Below, piece by piece: positions 8,638 through 17,397 of a stretch of DNA of 64,000 nt. Source of the DNA: Candidatus Poribacteria bacterium (GTDB taxonomy: Bacteria > Poribacteria > WGA-4E > PCPOR2b); NCBI GenBank assembly GCA_022822785.1, contig JAJEAL010000047.1:1-64000 (forward strand), given 5' to 3'. The number at the start of each line of letters is the position of its first letter. Positions within the stretch are counted from its first letter, which is position 1. Below the pieces are notes generated by a model. It did no database searches. It saw nothing but the letters and a program-made list of their open reading frames with translations, and was not told the origin of the DNA. Made by a program: the position numbers and the translations under genes.

Positions 8638-9771
8638 ATGAAAATTACAGATATAAAACCTTTGCCGGTATGGGGAGGGGCTAGGAATTTCTTCTTTGTC
8701 AAGGTCGAAACCGACGAGGGTATCTATGGAATCGGCGAAGGTGGAATTACTTGGCGGGAACTCGCAGCGACGGAATGCGTCAACCATCTCAAATCCGTTC
8801 TGATTGGTGAAGATCCACGGCGAATCGAACATCTGTGGCAGGTGATGTTCCGAGGCGGTTTTTTCCCTGCAGGACGAATTGCTTGCTCTGCAATCAGTGC
8901 TATCGACATTGCACTGTGGGATATTCGTGGCAAAGTGTTGGGGGTTCCTGTCTATGACCTTCTCGGCGGACTTGTCCGTCAGAAAGCGGTGTGTTATCCC
9001 CACGCCGGCGGCAATTCGGCAGAACGACTCGCTGAACACGCACAGTCGCTCGTGGAAGATGGCTGGAAATTTGTGCGTTGGGGGGTCCCACAGCAAGGGG
9101 AGGTCCTCGACCCATCCTGGGCAGTTCGGGAAACTATCAAGCAGTGTGAGGCTGTTCGAAACGCCGTTGGGGAGGAGATAGAGATTCTGATTGATGTTCA
9201 CACCCGACTTGACCCACCACACGTTATTCCGCTCTGTCGCGCTTTGGAGGATTATCGTCCTTATTTCATCGAAGACCCGCTACGCTCCGAAAATATGGCC
9301 ACCTACCATCAGCTTGCCCGGCATGTCGCCGTACCATTGGCAGTGGGAGAACAGTACGCCACGAAGTGGGAATTCCGCGAACTGGTCGAACAGGAACTGA
9401 TGCAGTACGCACGGATTGACCTCTGTATCGTTGGTGGGATTACAGAGGCAAAGAAGATTGCCGGTTGGTGTGAAGCGCACTACATTGATCTGGCACCGCA
9501 CAATCCGCTCGGCCCGGTTTCGACAGCGGCGTGTTTGCACCTCGATCTCGCTTCGACGAATTTCGGCGTGCAAGAACTGCCAAGCAAACCGGGAACAACG
9601 CTACCCGATGTCTTTCCAGTGCAGTTAGAGTGGGAGGATGGCTATCTCCTACCACCGACGAGTCCGGGGTTAGGGATCGAATTTGATGAGGAGGCGGCAC
9701 TAGCGAATCCGTACCGTGAAGTTGATGCACCGCAGTTGCGTCGACCTGATGGCGCGTTCACGAATTGGTAG
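8638..9771 (+). CDS. Mandelate racemase / muconate lactonizing family dehydratase (enolase superfamily, galactonate/mannonate-dehydratase-like)
   Basis: This 377-residue enzyme abstracts a proton next to a carboxylate, with Mg2+ held by three acids. The N-terminal capping domain is about residues 1-115. The barrel shows LIDVHTRLDP near 184-193 (first metal ligand Asp followed by His, as in acid-sugar dehydratases), FIEDPL near 211 (second ligand), AVGEQY near 236 (third ligand) and LAPHNPLGPVS near 285 with the C-terminal catalytic His. The pattern fits the D-galactonate or D-mannonate dehydratase subgroups more than muconate lactonizing enzyme. The ribosome-binding site is AAAGGA. The neighbours suggest catabolism of acidic or sulfated sugars. 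Confidence 0.88.
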   Translation: MKITDIKPLPVWGGARNFFFVKVETDEGIYGIGEGGITWRELAATECVNHLKSVLIGEDPRRIEHLWQVMFRGGFFPAGRIACSAISAIDIALWDIRGKVLGVPVYDLLGGLVRQKAVCYPHAGGNSAERLAEHAQSLVEDGWKFVRWGVPQQGEVLDPSWAVRETIKQCEAVRNAVGEEIEILIDVHTRLDPPHVIPLCRALEDYRPYFIEDPLRSENMATYHQLARHVAVPLAVGEQYATKWEFRELVEQELMQYARIDLCIVGGITEAKKIAGWCEAHYIDLAPHNPLGPVSTAACLHLDLASTNFGVQELPSKPGTTLPDVFPVQLEWEDGYLLPPTSPGLGIEFDEEAALANPYREVDAPQLRRPDGAFTNW

Positions 9772-10076
9772 GGAGAACGGTAAGGTAACCGAGTTACTAT
9801 TTGAAAACAGTGTTAAGAAATACTTCAAAGTTATTAGTTTTCAGAGTAAATTCGGAAATTTGCAGGGAACAAAAAGGGGGAAAACCCGCATCATGACTCA
9901 TTTCTGGGCGATTTACACAGAAAATCAACTCGGAAAAGTACTCGGAGCCCTTAGTTGAACGCGCAATAAACCGCGCTACTGCGAACCTACGCATTGCTAG
10001 CTCCCTTAGTCAATCTATTGCATAATTTCCGAACATGAATGTATATTGATTAGGAAAACTCCCTGCACGCATAAAA
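9772..10076. other. Gene-free spacer with a degenerate REP-like hairpin
   Basis: No credible ORF is visible here. At 9960-9979 the sequence reads CGCGCAATAAACCGCG followed by CTAC, a weaker version of the GTAG-associated hairpins seen elsewhere in the window. The rest (9772-9950) is featureless. The stretch ends at a U-run-flanked hairpin and a truncated gene, so it may be the scar of a deletion. Confidence 0.4.
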
Positions 10077-10117
10077 AAAGCGGTATCATCACGTATACAG
10101 TGGCGTAATACCGCTTT
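10077..10117 (-). terminator. Terminator-like hairpin oriented to the minus strand
   Basis: AAAGCGGTAT (10077-10086) pairs perfectly with ATACCGCTTT (10108-10117) across a 21-nt loop. On the minus strand the stem is followed by seven U residues in a row, as in intrinsic terminators. On the plus strand the trailing U-run is poor. No minus-strand gene ends here today, which suggests that the gene it served has been lost. Confidence 0.55.
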
Positions 10118-10438
10118 GTGTATTGTTTTAAGATGCAGCCCTACCGTAGAATGACAGACTTCATCAATGAGATTTTCCATGGAATCGAGGATAAAATTGT
10201 GACGATGCACGTAAAAGATGTTACAATGTGGTCTGCACAACCGATCAGCATTATCAGCCGTGTGGATGAAGCGGTCCCGGGTACTGGCATGATGGACTAT
10301 GCGACAATACGCCGGCGGTTGGACGCATTGGAAAATGATGTCCCAGTGCATGTAGAGCACTTCCCTGAATTGGAGACAATTACGGGTCAGCAGTATATCC
10401 GGCATATCGGACGAGAAATTGGCGTGACCATCGGCTAG
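10118..10438 (+). pseudogene. C-terminal remnant of a sugar phosphate isomerase/epimerase (xylose-isomerase-like TIM barrel)
   Basis: From about 10140 the translation reads as the last third of an AP-endonuclease-family-2 TIM barrel: KIVTMHVKDV, then VPGTGMMDY, then a segment ending VHVEHFPELETITGQQYIRHIG. In intact family members of 270-300 residues these match the metal-ligand His/Asp strands and the final helix. Only about 100 residues remain and there is no start with a ribosome-binding site. The 5' end abuts the hairpin at 10077-10117. The reading frame itself is unbroken, so loss of the N-terminal part may be recent or due to a rearrangement. Confidence 0.65.
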
Positions 10439-10548
10439 TAAGTAGCTGACGCTTTGCATCACATCTCCAACCGCCTGCTCCGGATAGCCTTTCGTTGTAT
10501 AGAATGTAAGTAAGTAGAGACTTTAAGTAGATAAACGAAGGAGAAGTT

Positions 10549-11970
10549 ATGGCTGAAAAAGTGACATTAGGTACAAATCATCCCTGGAATATCGTGGTTG
10601 TGGTGTCGGACACGTTCCGGACAGCGTATCTAGGTGCCTATGGGAATAAATGGATCCATACACCTAATCTGGATCGTTTCGCCCGAGATAGCGTCCGATT
10701 TACCAATGCACATCCAGAATGCCTACCAACAATTCCGACGCGACGCACTCTGCACACCGGTCGGCGGGCATTCCCGTTTCGGGATTATCGCCCCGTACCT
10801 TGGGATAACGTTTATATCCCCGGTTGGCAGCCACTGTCGTCAGAGGAAAGTACAATAGCGGAGGCACTTGTCCGTCAAGGATATCACACCGGTTTCTTCG
10901 CGGATGTGCCGCACTATTTCGTGCCGGGGATGAATTTCACGCGTGGATTTCGGCAATGGGAGTATGTCCGGGGTCAGGCGGAAGACCGGTATAACGCTAT
11001 CGCCCATGCGGATGAGTCCCTGCTATCACGTTACCATGGGGGGACAGATCGGATTCGGGCGCATCTAGTTAACGTGCAGCCGGAGCAGGCAGAAGAAACG
11101 TGGCCCACAGCACGCACTTTCCGTGCTGCGATCCAGTTTGTTGAGCAGAATTATAATAATCGCCCATTTTATTTGTATGTCGATAGCTTCACACCACACG
11201 AAACTTGGGAAGCTCCGCTTCACTACTACGATCTCTACGGGAGTCGAGAGGACCGGGAACCGATTTATCTTTCCGCACCGTATGGACCAATTAGCCGCAA
11301 TCCTGAAGTTGAAGAACGTCTACCGAGCATACGAGCAAATTATGCTGGGTTGGTGACAATGGTAGATACATGGTTTGGACGATTGGTTGACACCATTGAC
11401 AGACTCGGACTAAAAGAAAACACACTCGTGATCTTCCTGAGCGATCACGGGACCAACTTCGGCGAAAACCCTGACCGTGTCACCGGAAAACCGGCGGATT
11501 TCATGTATCCGGGCACAATGGACATCCCGATGATGCTACGCCATCCAGAAGGGATTGGTGTGGAAAGCACCCGCGATGAGTTTGTTTATACCTTGGATAT
11601 ACCGGCGACTGTCATCGCTGCTGCGGCTGTCGAGCCGATCGGTAGAATAGAGGGACAAAGCTTGCTCCCACTGGCAGAAAACGGCGGCGGATTTGAAGCA
11701 CGGGAGTATTTGACCTGCCGCTACGGAAACTCTGTTTGGTACAAAGATTCAAAGAACTGGTTCTTCAGCAGTGTGGATTTTGAGAATCCCCGTCTCTTTG
11801 ACCTAGAAGCGGACCCAACGTGTCAGCATAACATTGCGGCAGCTGCAGAAGACAGGTGCACTCTCGCGTGGCAACGAATCTTGGCAGACGCAGGCGGTCA
11901 ATTACAACGCTATGAAAGACAGGAAAAGACCGATGCACTCGGAAGGCCCGAGTTTGCGGAGGGAAGATAG
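10549..11970 (+). CDS. Sulfatase-fold hydrolase with Thr at the usual Cys/Ser nucleophile position
   Basis: This 473-residue protein has the alkaline-phosphatase/sulfatase fold. NIVVVVSDTFRTAYLGAYGN at residues 14-33 contains metal ligand D21. HTPNLDRFARDSVRFTNAH leads into the active-site segment, and LSDHGTNFGENPD near 300 supplies the second Asp-His pair. The sulfatase signature C/S-x-P-x-R-x4-TG is represented by T61-I-P-T-R65-R-T-L-H-T-G71, so the residue that would become formylglycine is Thr. C58, three residues earlier, does not fit the motif. It could be a Thr-nucleophile phosphodiesterase or phosphatase, or a sulfatase relative with changed chemistry. No signal peptide is visible. 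A GAAGGAG ribosome-binding site precedes the ATG. Confidence 0.85.
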   Translation: MAEKVTLGTNHPWNIVVVVSDTFRTAYLGAYGNKWIHTPNLDRFARDSVRFTNAHPECLPTIPTRRTLHTGRRAFPFRDYRPVPWDNVYIPGWQPLSSEESTIAEALVRQGYHTGFFADVPHYFVPGMNFTRGFRQWEYVRGQAEDRYNAIAHADESLLSRYHGGTDRIRAHLVNVQPEQAEETWPTARTFRAAIQFVEQNYNNRPFYLYVDSFTPHETWEAPLHYYDLYGSREDREPIYLSAPYGPISRNPEVEERLPSIRANYAGLVTMVDTWFGRLVDTIDRLGLKENTLVIFLSDHGTNFGENPDRVTGKPADFMYPGTMDIPMMLRHPEGIGVESTRDEFVYTLDIPATVIAAAAVEPIGRIEGQSLLPLAENGGGFEAREYLTCRYGNSVWYKDSKNWFFSSVDFENPRLFDLEADPTCQHNIAAAAEDRCTLAWQRILADAGGQLQRYERQEKTDALGRPEFAEGR

Positions 11971-12046
11971 GTATCGAGGGATATAGCGCTATTTACTTAC
12001 TAAACCTGAAGCCTGAATTTTTTGTATATATGGAGAAACAAGACGA

Positions 12047-12838
12047 ATGACCTCACATTTCTTTGAAGGTATTGACGGAATCGAACGACAAGGGAAACCT
12101 AGAGATTATGGACTAACAATGGTTATTGATTGGGGTATTGGGCTGCATGAACAGGAAGACCTCATTGAGATTGGTGCGGATCACTTCGATTTTGCAAAGA
12201 TCGCCGTCGGGGTCTCCCGCCTGTTGTCAAATGATGTACTAGCAGGAAAAGTGAAAAAGTATCGTGAACATCAGATCGAGCCATTTGCCGGTGGTATGTT
12301 TCTCGAATACGCAGAGGTGTCCGGGAAGGCAGACCTCTATCTTCCGGCAATCGTTGAGGCGGGTTATCGTTGGGTTGAAGTATCGGATAACTTGGGAACA
12401 GTTTCCGTTACGTGGAAACGGAAGATGATTCGTCAAGCAGTCGATGAGTACGGTCTGCAGGTTATGGGGGAAGTCGGCAAGAAAGAGGGACTGGAAAGCG
12501 AAATTCCTTTTCCCGACGATGCACAAGGATGTCTTGACACCGGCGCAGCACTCGTGCTCCTAGAGGCCGCTGAGCTGGTCAGCGAGGATGCTGACACAAC
12601 ACAGGCAGTTGAAGCGGTTGTTGAGCGCGTTGGATTGGAGAAAGTTATGTTTGAGTTACCCGGCCCGTGGATCGCTGGGGTGACCGCACACCACATTCAT
12701 CACTTGCGCCGCGAGCTGATCGCTCTATACGGTTCGGAGGTCAACCTAGGCAACGTCGCGCCCGCTGATCTCGTATCCTTGGAGGCGTATCGTCGAGGGC
12801 TTGGGGTGAACGCCGGTGAGATTAAACATGAAGCGTGA
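12047..12838 (+). CDS. Phosphosulfolactate synthase family protein (ComA-like)
   Basis: This 263-residue TIM-barrel protein matches the ComA family, which adds sulfite to phosphoenolpyruvate to give (2R)-phospho-3-sulfolactate in coenzyme M or sulfolactate synthesis. Family landmarks are GKPRDYGLTMVIDWGIGL (residues 17-34), the strand FDFAKIAVGVSRLL, EPFAGGMFLEYA, YRWVEVSDN and the stretch VMGEVGKKEGLE near 142-153. I did not verify individual catalytic residues. No ComB phosphatase or ComC dehydrogenase is adjacent, so the product's fate is unknown. It lies 76 nt after the sulfatase-fold gene on the same strand and may share its transcript. Confidence 0.8.
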   Translation: MTSHFFEGIDGIERQGKPRDYGLTMVIDWGIGLHEQEDLIEIGADHFDFAKIAVGVSRLLSNDVLAGKVKKYREHQIEPFAGGMFLEYAEVSGKADLYLPAIVEAGYRWVEVSDNLGTVSVTWKRKMIRQAVDEYGLQVMGEVGKKEGLESEIPFPDDAQGCLDTGAALVLLEAAELVSEDADTTQAVEAVVERVGLEKVMFELPGPWIAGVTAHHIHHLRRELIALYGSEVNLGNVAPADLVSLEAYRRGLGVNAGEIKHEA

Positions 12839-12904
12839 TAAACAGCAGTTCATTAATTCAATTTCTTAACATGGACCCAAACCAATTAAGGAAGGATATT
12901 CAGT

Positions 12905-13750
12905 ATGGTTTATGGAAGTGGCGATTATCGATATGAGGTTGTAGAAGGGTGGGGACAGATACCACAGTTGGGGCTTGCCTCCGCTGTCGCTTGCGACTCT
13001 CAAGACCGTGTCTATGTATTCAATCGGAGTCCGAACCCCGCCATGCTCGTTTTTGAGCGCGATGGCACGTTCATCGGTTCTTGGGGCGAGGATATTTTCC
13101 AAATACCGCACGGCATTTGGATTAGCCCCGATGATGAGATCTATACAACAGACACCGGAGACCACACCGTTCGAAAATTCTCGCTTTCTGGAGAACTTCT
13201 CCAAACGTGGGGAACTGTGGATGAACCGGGGCCGCCGGGACAGCCATTTAATCAACCGACCCGTGCAGTCTTATCCCAGTCCGGTGAGCTTTTCGTCTCG
13301 GACGGCTACGGGCAGTCGCGGGTTCACCGCCTGACGCCTGATGGTGAAGTCATTGTTTCGTGGGGAGCCCCGGGTTCGGGACCCGGTGAATTCAACTTGC
13401 CACACGATGTTACGGTGGACAAAAACGATCGCGTCTATATCTTAGACCGAGGTAACCTTCGGTGTCAGATTTTCGACGCTAACGGAGAATATCTGACGGA
13501 GTGGCGAAACCTTCGTTCTCCCAATGATCTGTTTATCGATTCGGATGATGTTATCCATATCGCAGAAGGCGGGCAGCGCATCACTGTCATGACGCTTGAC
13601 GGTGAGATTATCACCCAGTGGGGCGAGAAAGGTGAGCAACCTGGACAGTTTAGCAATTCACCGCACGGTATATGGATCGACTCCCGTGGTGATGTTTATA
13701 TCAGCGAGGTCATCGCCGACAAACGGTTCCAGAAATTTACACGGGTTTAA
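12905..13750 (+). CDS. NHL-repeat beta-propeller protein
   Basis: This 281-residue protein consists almost entirely of NHL-type repeats of about 45 residues: DGTFIGSWGEDIFQIPHGIWIS, then DGEVIVSWGAPGSGPGEF and FNLPHDVTVDKNDRVYILDR, then DGEIITQWG and PHGIWIDSRGDVYISE. Such proteins fold as six-bladed propellers and serve as binding scaffolds or, in some, lyases such as peptidyl-alpha-hydroxyglycine lyase. No signal peptide is seen. The ribosome-binding site is AAGGA. A close paralogue lies at the right edge of the window on the other strand, about half identical by eye. Function is unknown. Confidence 0.8.
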   Translation: MVYGSGDYRYEVVEGWGQIPQLGLASAVACDSQDRVYVFNRSPNPAMLVFERDGTFIGSWGEDIFQIPHGIWISPDDEIYTTDTGDHTVRKFSLSGELLQTWGTVDEPGPPGQPFNQPTRAVLSQSGELFVSDGYGQSRVHRLTPDGEVIVSWGAPGSGPGEFNLPHDVTVDKNDRVYILDRGNLRCQIFDANGEYLTEWRNLRSPNDLFIDSDDVIHIAEGGQRITVMTLDGEIITQWGEKGEQPGQFSNSPHGIWIDSRGDVYISEVIADKRFQKFTRV

Positions 13751-13761
13751 TAATCCAGCCA

Positions 13762-13796
13762 GTCAAAGCGACGCACTATTGTTGTGTCGCTTTGAC
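13762..13796. terminator. Hairpin between convergent genes
   Basis: GTCAAAGCGAC (13762-13772) and GTCGCTTTGAC (13786-13796) form a perfect 11-bp stem with a 13-nt loop. It lies 12 nt after the NHL gene and overlaps the last codons of malate synthase on the opposite strand. There is no U-run on either side. It may stop or pause transcription from both directions. Confidence 0.5.
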
Positions 13797-15977
13797 CTCT
13801 CTACGCCGAGCGTGTAGCACAGGTTCAGTATAGCCGTTTGGCACCGTCGCTCCCTTAAAAACGAGATCCAGCGCCGCTTGAAAGGCGATACTCTTGTCAA
13901 ATTCGGGCGCCATGTTTCGGTAACTGACATCCCCCTCATTCTGTCTATCAACAACCGCAGCCATCCGTTCAAAGGTTTCTATGACCTGCTCCCTTGTCAC
14001 AACGCCGTGATGCAACCAATTGGCAATATGTTGACTCGATATGCGCAGCGTCGCTCGATCCTCCATGAGTCCGACGTCATGGATGTCTGGCACCTTTGAA
14101 CACCCAATCCCCTGGTCAACCCAACGAACCACATACCCCAGTATTCCTTGGGCGTTATTATCCAATTCTTGCTGAATTTCCTCTTCACCGAATTCCCTAT
14201 CTGATAACGGCGGCGTTAGGATATCGGACAAGCTTGCACGTTCCCTGTTTGCAAGTTCTGTGTGTCTATTTTTGACATTCACCTGATGATAATGTAGGGC
14301 GTGGAGTGTGGCAGCTCTTGGCGAAGGCACCCAAGCAGTCGTCGCCCCGGCTTCTGGATGAGCTATCTTTGTCTCCATCATTGCTGCCATCTCGTCCGGC
14401 ATCGCCCACATCCCTTTACCAATCTGGGCTTTACCAGGGAGACCCGTCTCAATGCCGATATCCACGTTCCAGTCTTCATAAGCGAGCATCCACGGTTGGT
14501 TCTTGATGTCAGGTTTAGGTATCATCGGTCCTGCTTCCATACTGGTGTGGATTTCGTCACCTGTCCGGTCTAGGAACCCGGTATTAATAAACACGACCCG
14601 TTCTTTCGCTATGCGGATGGACTCCTTCAGATTAATAGTGGTTCGACGTTCCTCATCCATAATTCCAATTTTCAGTGTATTCCGTTCAAGTCCCAGGGCG
14701 CGCTCGATTCGCTCAAATAGTTCAACTGTTGCTGCAGCCTCTTCAGGACCGTGCAGTTTGGGTTTAACAATGTAGACACTGCCCGATTGACTGTTGACAT
14801 ATTTCCCATTTCTTTTGAGGTCGTGTATGGCTGCTAGCGATGTAACCATTGCATCCAAGAAGCCCTCGGGTATTTCCTGACCATCCGCTGTGGTAACCGC
14901 ATCGGTGTACATGTGAATCCCAACATTCCGAATCAACAGAAGACTTCGCCCCGGAAGCGTTAGCGTTGTCCCGTTCGGTGCCTTAAAAGTCTTATCTGCA
15001 TTTAGTCTGCGAATCATCTGTTGTCCATCCTTCTCAAAGGTCGCTTCCAGTGTGCCTTGCATGATGCCGTTCCAGTTGCTGTAGACCTTTGTCTTGTCCT
15101 CAGCATCAACTGCGGCAACAGAATCTTCGCAGTCTTGAATTGTGGTAACGGCAGACTCCAGCACTACATCTTTTACACCTGCAGGATGATCTTTTCCAAC
15201 AGTATGACCACGGTCAATTTGGATTTCAATGTGTAACCCATTGTTCCTGAGCAACACAGCGGACAATTCACCATTTTTTTCGTTAAATCCGGCAAATTTA
15301 CTGGGATCAGCTAAACCCACTTCGCTGCCATCGTTAAGCCTTACAACCAATTGATTGGTTTCACCATCATTTTTGAGCGAGAATTGCGTAATTTCTGAAA
15401 ACCTCCCCTGTTCAAGACCGACTGTTTCATCTAGGAACGCCTCCACCTGGGCGATGACGGCAGCGCCGCGCTCAGGATTGTAACCTATATCCTTTTTCTC
15501 GGGGCCTTCTTCCGAAAGCAGATACGTGCCGTACAACGCATCATACAAGCTCCCCCAACGGGCATTAGCGGCATTGAGCGCGTAACGGGCATTATCTACC
15601 GGTACCACTAGTTGGGGACCCGAAACTTCCGCGATTTCGGGGTCGACATTCGCTGTGGTCGCGTGGAAATCTCCACCTTCAGGGAGCACGTAACCAATCT
15701 CTGCGAGAAACTCCTCATATTCATTTGGTTCGACCGGTTCGCCTCTAGTAGATAAATACCATTCGTCGATCCGCTGCTGCAAAGCGTCCCGTTTGTCCAG
15801 AAGCACACGGTTTTTGGGTGCAAGATCGACCACGATTTCACCTAGCGATGTCCAAAAGGCATCCGCTTCCACGCCTGTACCGGGTGCAATCTCGTCTCGG
15901 ACCAAACGATGTAATCCTTCATCAATTTTGAGTTGACCGACCTCAATTTTATCTGCCATTCTTTCATACGCCTCCAC
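13776..15977 (-). CDS. glcB: Malate synthase G
   Basis: This 733-residue protein is the usual length of the monomeric G form, which condenses glyoxylate with acetyl-CoA. Recognisable segments are [15 protein letters not shown] near 278, [19 protein letters not shown] near 342, [13 protein letters not shown] near 450 (the active-site Arg region), [16 protein letters not shown] near 475 and [21 protein letters not shown] near 630-650. The match extends over the whole length with no gap. GGAGG lies 11 nt upstream of the ATG. It converges with the NHL gene and diverges from hisG; isocitrate lyase is not nearby. It may serve glyoxylate arising from glycolate or purine breakdown. Confidence 0.95.
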   Translation of the reverse strand: MEAYERMADKIEVGQLKIDEGLHRLVRDEIAPGTGVEADAFWTSLGEIVVDLAPKNRVLLDKRDALQQRIDEWYLSTRGEPVEPNEYEEFLAEIGYVLPEGGDFHATTANVDPEIAEVSGPQLVVPVDNARYALNAANARWGSLYDALYGTYLLSEEGPEKKDIGYNPERGAAVIAQVEAFLDETVGLEQGRFSEITQFSLKNDGETNQLVVRLNDGSEVGLADPSKFAGFNEKNGELSAVLLRNNGLHIEIQIDRGHTVGKDHPAGVKDVVLESAVTTIQDCEDSVAAVDAEDKTKVYSNWNGIMQGTLEATFEKDGQQMIRRLNADKTFKAPNGTTLTLPGRSLLLIRNVGIHMYTDAVTTADGQEIPEGFLDAMVTSLAAIHDLKRNGKYVNSQSGSVYIVKPKLHGPEEAAATVELFERIERALGLERNTLKIGIMDEERRTTINLKESIRIAKERVVFINTGFLDRTGDEIHTSMEAGPMIPKPDIKNQPWMLAYEDWNVDIGIETGLPGKAQIGKGMWAMPDEMAAMMETKIAHPEAGATTAWVPSPRAATLHALHYHQVNVKNRHTELANRERASLSDILTPPLSDREFGEEEIQQELDNNAQGILGYVVRWVDQGIGCSKVPDIHDVGLMEDRATLRISSQHIANWLHHGVVTREQVIETFERMAAVVDRQNEGDVSYRNMAPEFDKSIAFQAALDLVFKGATVPNGYTEPVLHARRREVKATQQ

Positions 15978-16031
15978 GTTTTAGGGCTTTCCAAGCCAAT
16001 TAGATTTTGAATATTTCTGTATCTAATTTCT

Positions 16032-16061
16032 ATTTTAATCCAATCTGTCTTATCCTGTCAA
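16032..16061 (-). promoter_or_regulatory. Putative promoter of malate synthase
   Basis: On the minus strand TTGACA (16061-16056) is followed after 18 bp by TAAAAT (16037-16032), about 55 nt before the glcB start. Both boxes are close to the sigma-70 consensus. Confidence 0.5.
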
Positions 16062-16211
16062 GATGGTTACCTTTCAATAGGGCGATTTTGTTGCATATTT
16101 TGCCAGTTCTTGTAGAAGGTTCAACATTGCTCCGGGGGCCTGTCCAGTGGCATTAAAACGTGTTAACGAATCCGCTGAAGACAGTACATACCACACTTTT
16201 CTCTTTGGATT

Positions 16212-16240
16212 TTGACAATCAAGATTATGTATGGTATTAT
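16212..16240 (+). promoter_or_regulatory. Putative sigma-70 promoter of hisG
   Basis: TTGACA (16212-16217), a 17-bp spacer and TATTAT (16235-16240) make one of the best promoters in the window. Transcription from it would give a leader of about 190 nt before the hisG ATG. The leader holds a small hairpin GTGAAA-ggt-GTTTCAC (16341-16356) but no recognisable riboswitch or His-rich leader peptide. The whole gap from 15978 to 16440 otherwise shows only this promoter and the divergent glcB promoter. Confidence 0.6.
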
Positions 16241-16440
16241 ACGGTATTTCATACTAATTTTCGATTACTGTGTTACAGTCCAGAAAGAACGGCTAGCGGT
16301 CTGATCGTCGCTTGTCCTCAAATGAAGTGAAGAAAGTACAGTGAAAGGTGTTTCACTACGCAGTAATCTCCGTAAAAATGAGATTTAGATTTAATCGCAG
16401 AACGCAGCAATCAAAGCTTGGAGGCAGAACACTCAAACCG

Positions 16441-17313
16441 ATGAAGAAGCTCAAATTAGGCATTCCCAAAGGGTCGATACAGGAATTCACTATCGACCTG
16501 TTCAAACAAGCCGGTTACACCATTACAATCAGCGGCAGGTCGTACTATCCACACATTGATGATGACGAGATTGAAGCGATGCTGCTGCGCCCACAGGAGA
16601 TGGCACTCTACGTAGAACGCGGTGTCATTGATGTCGGGTTAGCCGGACAAGATTGGGTCCGTGAATGTCAAGCGGATGTGCTAGAAGTCGCATCCCTTAC
16701 CTACGGCAAGCAGACTACCCAACCCGCGCGGTGGGTGCTAGCGGTCGCGGAGGATTCCCCTATCCAATCGCCGGCAGATCTCGAAGGAAAAGTTATTTTT
16801 ACTGAATTGGTTGAAGCAACAAAATCATACCTCGCAGATAATAGCATCAATGCGACGGTTAAATTTTCACACGGCGCAACAGAGGTAAAGATTCCTCACC
16901 TCTGTGATGCAATCGTGGAACTCACGGAAACTGGCAGTACCTTAAGCGCCAACCGATTACGAATCGTTGATGTTGTCATTGAATCAGTAACGACCCTGAT
17001 CGCGAATAAAGAAAGTTGGGGCGATAAATGGAAACGGAACAAGACAGAAAGTTTGTATATACTCCTTTCGGGCGCATTAGCGGCACAAAACAAAGTTGGA
17101 CTGAAAATGAACATCGCCCAAGAAAACCTGCAATCCTTGCTCGCCATTTTGCCTGCAATGAGAAATCCAACGATTTCCCAGCTTAGCCAAGATGGGTGGT
17201 ATGCTGTCGAAACGATTGCTGATGAACACGTTGTTAGGGACTTCATCCCAGAGCTTAGAAACGTGGGGGCAGAAGGCATTATCGAATATCCGTTAAGCAA
17301 AGTGATTCCTTGA
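16441..17313 (+). CDS. hisG: ATP phosphoribosyltransferase, long form
   Basis: HisG catalyses the first step of histidine synthesis, joining ATP and PRPP. The protein is 290 residues from the ATG at 16441, where homology begins (MKKLKLGIPKGSIQEFTIDL). The frame is open back to a GTG at 16348 but that extension has no family character. Key segments are YVERGVIDVGLAGQDWV, ATKSYLADN, the PRPP-loop region ELTETGSTLSANRLRIVD (residues 160-177), and a C-terminal ACT-like regulatory domain (about 210-290) ending VGAEGIIEYPLSKVI, so feedback by histidine is expected. The nearest GGAGG is 14-16 nt before the ATG, longer than ideal. No other his gene is adjacent. Confidence 0.92.
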   Translation: MKKLKLGIPKGSIQEFTIDLFKQAGYTITISGRSYYPHIDDDEIEAMLLRPQEMALYVERGVIDVGLAGQDWVRECQADVLEVASLTYGKQTTQPARWVLAVAEDSPIQSPADLEGKVIFTELVEATKSYLADNSINATVKFSHGATEVKIPHLCDAIVELTETGSTLSANRLRIVDVVIESVTTLIANKESWGDKWKRNKTESLYILLSGALAAQNKVGLKMNIAQENLQSLLAILPAMRNPTISQLSQDGWYAVETIADEHVVRDFIPELRNVGAEGIIEYPLSKVIP

Positions 17314-17397
17314 TACGTGAATAGTAAAGCGTGGGGCAATGTTCTATACTATTCCGGTGCAGCTTCCCCTATATGTATGACATAGAAGGAAAATCGA

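Noticed and set aside
10010-10462. 150-codon open frame on the minus strand over the isomerase remnant
   Set aside because: The plus-strand translation has clear TIM-barrel motifs; the minus frame is rich in His and Cys without pattern and crosses the hairpin.
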